A stretch of 64,000 nt of DNA from Neocallimastix lanati (nom. inval.) (taxonomy: Eukaryota; Neocallimastigomycota; Neocallimastigomycetes; Neocallimastigales; Neocallimastigaceae): contig JACVTC010000058.1 in the NCBI GenBank assembly GCA_016946835.1, positions 752,001-816,000 of the forward strand, given 5' to 3'. The position numbers were made by a program, and so were the translations under genes. Positions 45,933 through 64,000 of the stretch are shown here, piece by piece; positions within the stretch are counted from its first letter, which is position 1, and every line of letters begins with the position of its first letter. Below the pieces are notes generated by a model that searched no databases, was not told the DNA's origin, and was given only the letters and a program-made list of their open reading frames with translations.

Positions 45933-46866
45933 CTGTCATTGTTGTATAATTCTTCATTCCTATTTATTTATAAATACTAAAATTAAATATTAAAATAATA
46001 TATATTATATTGAAAATTTATATTGATTATACTATAAATATAAAAATGCATTAAAATTTTTTTTTAAAAAAAATCTATTATCATGGTATTTTTAAAATTT
46101 ATTGTGATATATATTAAATAATATTAGTTATAATATCATAATATATTGACTAATTGAAATATAATTTATGTATGTTTTATTATTCTTTACTAAAAAAAAA
46201 TAAAACATACATAAAATAAGAAATTATTTGTTATGAAATATTAAATAAAATTATTAAATAAGGATTTTATTATTCATTCAATATATATTATATTATTTAT
46301 ATATATATTACAACTAAGTTTAATAAATTATTTTATATTTTATTAAATATATAATTATTTATTACAATATTTAACTAATTAGTATTTTAATCATAGGATT
46401 AACTCTAATACTATAATGTAATAAATCGAAATATATATTATTTAATTTAAAATAAAGTATATAATATATTATAAATTTGGTAATATATTAATTAATATTA
46501 AATATAATCTATTATATATATTAAATATATCATGACATAATTTGGTATTTATTATCATTTATATACAATTTAATTTAATTTAAATATAATTTAATTAAAT
46601 ATTATAATATATTTCAATATATTGTTGAATATAAAGTATAAACTTTTAAAAAAAAGTTTATTTAATATAGAAATTAAAAAAAAAAGTAAAAAAGAAAAAG
46701 GGAGATCAATAGATAGAGATTAAAAATTAAAAAGAATTAAAAAACGGTCTTTTATTAACTAAATAAAAATAATTAAATTAAATTAAAAAAAAAGTTTATT
46801 TTTTTTATTATCATAACCACTTTTCTTTTTATGCAATAGCAGTCTTAATATTAAGAAATAAGGTAA

Positions 46867-47040
46867 AGAAGAAATTCTGATACAGATTCAAATAATTTTT
46901 ATTCACATCATCAATGAATAGGAAGAGTTAGAGGTCATTCCGTCCTTGAAGCTCATAACGTAGATCTTAATATTAATATAAAAAATCATACTTATTATTA
47001 TCAATTACTTTGTACTATTTTATCATTTCTACATTATTAA
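46867..47040 (+). pseudogene. Short protein fossil, family not recognised
   Basis: A plus-strand frame open for 58 codons apart from one TGA at 46915-46917: NSDTDSNNFYSHHQ, stop, IGRVRGHSVLEAHNVDLNIN. The stretch 46900-46975 is much richer in G and C than its surroundings. No splice frame or start is evident. Confidence 0.4.
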
Positions 47041-48382
47041 ATTTGTTCAATAAAAAAAAAAAAAAAAAAAAGCAATATTACAATGTAAAAAAATAAAAAT
47101 TAAAAAAAAAATTAAAAACAAATATAAAAAAATATATTCATAAATACTAAAAAATAACAAATAATAATATAATAAATTACCATATTATATATTTAAAAAA
47201 AACTAATAATAATAATAATATAAAGTACAGGTATATTATATAAATAAACATATACTTTTAAATAATAGATATTTCTATTCTAATATTTATAAAAATTAAT
47301 TTAATATATATCTTATTTATGTTAACATTAAATCAAAATCAAAACCTTTTTGCGTTATATTTTTTTTAAAAAAAAAAAAAATTATCATTTAGATAATTGA
47401 AAAAAGATAATATTTATATTAAATCAAAAAGTAATGGTTCCTAATGTGATTTGACCAAGATATTACTCTAATCTTGATAAAAATGATTATTATTAAATAT
47501 ATATATATAAATTTAAAAAATAATTTTAATATTAATTTTTATTAATTATGTAATCTATTAGTATTTAATAAAATATATTAGAGCAATATTTAATATTATA
47601 TTATTAAAATTCTATACATATTTATAAAAATTTAGTAAAATATCAAAAAAATAAAAATACAATAAAATAGAATAATAAAATAATAAATATAAAATAATAA
47701 ATATAAAATAAAAAAATTATCATTAATAATAGTATTACCATCAATCAATGCTATACTGTTATTAATAATAAATTGTAATATTCTTTAGTATTATTTGTAT
47801 ATTGTCAATGATATCTAAATATTATAAAAATAATAAATCATTAATAAAAAATAAATATAAATTTAATATATAAATAAGTAATCATGATAGATGTCACACT
47901 AAGATTATCAAAATAAACAAAAAAATTTTAATTAAATTTATATATTAATAATAAATTGCTGATACAAAATAGAAAAAAAATATAGGGTTGATTATAATAA
48001 TTAGAATAAATCATGTTATATATTAATGAAAATTATTTTATAATCCATGTTGATGATCAGTAAATATGTTTCTTTGCATAATATTAAATAATTATTAGTC
48101 TAAATTTTATATAATTATAATTAGCAATTACTTAATAATTTCAAAATTATAATAATAAGATAAAATTTTATAATTATTAGTTAATAAAATAGGAATAATA
48201 ATTTAGAAGTTAAAATAGAATTAATAATTAATAGTGGTTTTTAATGAACATAACCACGACTCAAATCTTAATTTGTTTTATTAGGAATAATTTCATTAAC
48301 ATAGTAAGTTTATTGATTAAATAGAGCAAAAGAAGTAAACATGAATAATATTATAGATATATCAGTTACATTTTTATTTTAG

Positions 48383-48499
48383 TATTGATCATTTATAGAG
48401 CAAATCATTGACCGTCTCCTATTTCTTATTTTAAAAAATAATTCAAAAGAAGATCAAAAATTAATTATTCAATTATTATATTTACTCATTAAAAAATAA
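48383..48499 (+). pseudogene. Short protein fossil, helical, family not recognised
   Basis: After an acceptor-like TTTTATTTTAG, the frame reads Y, stop (TGA 48386-48388), then SFIEQIIDRLLFLILKNN and SKEDQKLIIQLLYLLIKK before TAA. Thirty-six codons open in this AT context are unlikely by chance. The regular I/L spacing suggests an alpha-helical protein, but nothing more can be said. Confidence 0.35.
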
Positions 48500-48583
48500 A
48501 TTTCATGATTTATATATAGTAATTATATGATTACAAAAACCGCCAAATTTAAAATCAAAAGTAATAATAATAATAATAACAAC

Positions 48584-48638
<55 letters not shown>

Positions 48639-48741
48639 TATATGTGTCAAATAAATAAATTTAAAATCTATTATATTAATAATGTATTATTATACATCTT
48701 AAAAAAAAACATTTAAAAAAGTAATTTTGCATTTATTTGTC

Positions 48742-48950
<209 letters not shown>

Positions 48951-50360
48951 CTCAATTCATAATGTATGATATGCTCTAATAAACCATTAGTTTATGATTT
49001 TATTTTGATTTATATTTTCAAGTAAATAATAAAATAAATTATTTATAATTATTAGAAAAATATGAAAAATAGGCTTCTGCATAAGCCATAATGTAATAAT
49101 ATAAAAAAGATTTCAATTAAGAACAATTACGCGTTAGCAGCCTCTTTATCAAAAAATATATAAATGAAATTAGCATAATAATAAATCCTGACTTTTAACA
49201 TATTATTAAGAATATATTAAATAATATTTTTATGAAACAATAATAATTAAGTGTTTTATTTTAATACATCTTCATTATTTGATATACTTTTAAAATTTTT
49301 TTTTTTTTAAAATTTTAAATTATAATTATTTATTAATATTTAATAACATTTAATAATATTATTAATTTCACTAATTAAAAGATTTAATATTAAATAGAGT
49401 TTTCATAATGAATTTTCAAAAAAGAATTCTCCAAATTAAGTAATAATTAAAATTACTATTTTTATTTAACTTTCGATATTATATAACCAATAAAATTAAA
49501 TCTATTTTAAATAAATTAAACGTTATTTATTATTTTAAAATTATTCTAATTTTAATTTTTACAAATACGCATTATTAAATATTCCTTATTAGTTTAATAA
49601 ATATATTAAATATTAATTAATACTTAAAAATATATAGAAATATAGTTTATATATATAATATTTTATTTTATATATCTAATAACTACATAGTTTTTCAATT
49701 TTATTATAAAATAAAATTATTGAAGTAACAAAAAAAGAAAAAAAATTTAAACTGCAAAAAAAAAAAAAAAATTTTTTTACAACAAATAATAGAAAAAAAT
49801 GCAATAATGAATTTTATTAATTTTCATATTTATTGAATATTTTTAATTATAAAAAATAATATAATAAATATGAAAATTATTAATATTTTAAAAATATATG
49901 TAAATTTTTTATATATTAGTATTATTTATCATTCAGAAATAGTAATGATATTATGATACTATAAAGTATTATAAAAAAATATATAAATTTTAGCAAATTC
50001 TTTTGTAAAGAAAAAAATATATATGAATAATTGAGTAAAAAAAAAATATTGATAAGTAGATTAATCATGAACTTTTTTTAAATTAGAAAAAAAAATTCAA
50101 TTTGAATATTTAATTTTTTTTTATTTTTTTTTTTTTTTATTTTTAAACTGAAAAATTTAATAGTATTAATAATTTCAACTTTTATAATGTCTTTATTCCC
50201 AAAAATAATATAAATAAGAATTTTCTTTAGTGAAAATAATTATTATATGTTCTGAAATAAACGAATAGAATTTAAAATTTCTAATTTTAAAGTTATTTAA
50301 TTATACATTATAAGTACATTATATTTTAATATATTTAATAGAAAATATATAATTTTTTTA

Positions 50361-50500
50361 ATAACTTATAATAAATATTTATTAAACTAGTTTTTAACTA
50401 AAACTAATTTGTATTGTAAAAATTAAAATAACTTATTATAATAAATATTTATTAAACTAGTTTATAACTAAAACTAATTTGTATTGTAAAAAAATATTTT
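50361..50500. repeat. 70-bp tandem duplication
   Basis: ATAAATATTTATTAAACTAG at 50371 recurs at 50441. The copies share the following bases through TTTGTATTGTAAA, with one substitution (TTTTTAACTA versus TTTATAACTA). Confidence 0.88.
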
Positions 50501-51287
50501 AATAGAATATATTTTTTTATTAAAACTTTTATTATTTTTAAGATTATTTTAACATTTATATACCATAAAATATACAGTATATTTTTATATATACTTATTC
50601 TTTAATAAAATTACTAAATATTTACTTATTTAAAATAAAACTTTTCTTAATTTCAAATATGTATATTATATATTTATTAGAGATATAAAAGACATACAAT
50701 GAAATTATATAATTGTGAGCTTTTTTATATTTAATTCAATAAATATATTCTTTTTATTCAATAAACTTTATAAATATTATTTATAATTGATTAATTATTT
50801 TATATTTATTTTATATTTTTAATTGAATTATTGTTACATTTGAAAAATAATCTTTACATTTATTATTAAATATCATTAATATTATCAATTATTCAATTTT
50901 ATAATTATAAAAATAATAAATATAAGTAAAACATATTAAAAGTTGCAATATAACAAAATATGAATAACAGCAATAATATTTATATATTATTTATTTATTA
51001 AGAATATTATTCTTATATATATGAGAATAACCAGTTTTATAAATAATAAATTTTTTATATTTATTTATAATATTTGAATTTAATCATTTTTAATTTGAAG
51101 TTTAAATTATATTAATAAAATTTTTTATTTTTATTTTTTTTTTTTTTTTTATTATTATATTGTTTTATTTTTTTTTTTTATTTATTTTGTTTTTTTTTAA
51201 AAAAAAAAAAAAAAAGTTTTAATAAATAAATATTTATAATAATAAATACTTGTTTTATTTTATTTGTTTTTATTTTTATTTATTTAG

Positions 51288-51328
<41 letters not shown>

Positions 51329-51431
51329 AGAAGTTTAATAAATAAATATTTATAATAATAAATACCTAAAGACAAAAATAAAAAACTAAAATAAAAATTT
51401 ATAATAAAATATATTAAAATAAAAACCAGAG

Positions 51432-51472
<41 letters not shown>

Positions 51473-51652
51473 CATACAAAATAATATATATATATTAATA
51501 ATATTAATAATAAGAAATAACATATAAAGGAAATTTTAATATAAAATTTTGAGTTTTTATAGTTTCATTATTATATATAAATTATTTTTATTTTAAAGGA
51601 TTATGAAATAATACATTTTAGTCATATTTATTATATTTATTCGTATATCTAT

Positions 51653-51698
<46 letters not shown>

Positions 51699-52614
51699 AT
51701 AATAATAATAATAATAAATAAATAAATAAAAAATATATAGTTTATTATACTTTATCAGAATTTTATTGTATAATGAATATAATTATATTTATATATTTGA
51801 ATCATAATTTTAATTATTAATACTTATACTGAAGGTGCTTAAAAAGAATAAAATGTTTAAGAAAAAAAATATATTTTGTTGTTGTTTTTTTTACCAAAAG
51901 TTTCAAAATTAAACTGATAATGCCAAAAAAAAAAAAATTCTTAAACTATAAAATAATTTTATATCAATTAAAAAAATAAAAAAAAATTTATATTATTATA
52001 TTTATACATTCATTTAGAAAAGTCATTTTATCTTTTTTTTAAAAATATATATATATATATATATTATTACAAATTTCATTTTGAGTCTAAAATGATAAAA
52101 TCAAAATTTCTGGTCTAATTTTTATTACATATAAGCATTTAGTATTAATTAATAAAAATTAAATAATACTTGTAGAAATAGAAATAAATAAGATAGATAT
52201 AAATATTTTATTATATTTAATTATAGAATGAAATATATTAATAAAGGGCTTTATTTAATAATTTTAAATAAATATTTTTTATTAATAAAATAGCATAATA
52301 ATATATTTCAAAAAAAAAAAAAAAAAAAAAAAAATAAATGAATAAATAAATAAATTTTTTTAAAATTAAAAATGAAATGAAAATGAAAAAATATATAAAC
52401 ATGATAAAATCATAATGTCAATATTTTAATAATGAAAATTTTGATTTTTATTTCTTTTAGCATTTATTTTGTTTTGCTTTATGTTTTTTTTTTTTTTTCT
52501 TTTTTGCTTTTCTGTTTTTGTTTTTCTGATATATTTTAATAGAAAAAAAAATATAATATATTTTATCATTTTCTTATTTTAATAGTTGATATTTTGATAA
52601 ATTTAAATTATTGA

Positions 52615-64000
<11,386 letters not shown>

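Noticed and set aside
48025-48060. Reverse-transcriptase core (HVDD) of a copia-like element
   Set aside because: Only about 11 residues, no flanking RT motifs, and a stop immediately after; not enough to call.

Overview
The window is 64 kb of extremely AT-rich eukaryotic nuclear DNA, with long A/T homopolymers everywhere, many microsatellites, and genes split by short GT-AG introns. Exomer ChAPs and Fmp27/BLTP2-type genes, a CBM5/12-like protein, Asn-rich insertions and very low GC point to an anaerobic gut fungus (Neocallimastigomycota: Neocallimastix, Piromyces, Anaeromyces type). This is inferred from gene content and composition, not from a search. The standard code fits, and all eight intact genes end in TAA.

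Layout. 0.9-3.4 kb (+): F-box/leucine-rich-repeat protein, 3 exons, with a 540-bp perfect TTTTA array in intron 2. 4.6-9.5 kb (-): ChAPs-family exomer cargo adaptor, 13 exons, reading phase checked across every junction. 9.5-16.9 kb: gene-poor spacer. 16.9-18.1 kb (+): cytosolic protein with two CBM5/12-like modules. 19.9-23.3 kb (-): VASt-domain, tail-anchored protein (Lam/GRAMD1-like sterol-transfer family), with a GRAM-like fragment at 24.0 kb that I cannot join cleanly. 25.3-28.0 kb (-): conserved membrane protein of unknown function. 30.8-34.5 kb (+): RGS-domain protein, 7 exons. 35.2-36.0 kb: decayed coding block. 36.9-38.7 kb (-): calcineurin A catalytic-subunit pseudogene. 38.8-39.5 kb (-): fossil FLYWCH/MULE-type transposase. 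42.6-44.4 kb (-): disordered protein with a PP1-docking motif. 44.4-52.6 kb: gene-poor spacer with tetranucleotide arrays and short protein fossils. 52.6-64.0 kb (-): Fmp27/Hobbit/BLTP2 bridge-like lipid-transfer protein, at least 3,406 residues, 5' end off the window.

The genes do not form a pathway cluster. Three of them (ChAPs, VASt protein, BLTP2) act in membrane traffic or lipid transfer, and three (RGS, calcineurin remnant, PP1-docking protein) belong to signalling, but this grouping may be chance. The most instructive area is 35-40 kb. There a calcineurin A copy has lost reading frame and splice sites, partly by G-to-A type changes, beside a dead transposase, a 42-bp perfect palindrome and an odd GC-richer structured island. 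With the short fossils at 35, 47 and 48 kb it suggests the AT-rich spacer is partly made of genes eroded by GC-to-AT mutation.
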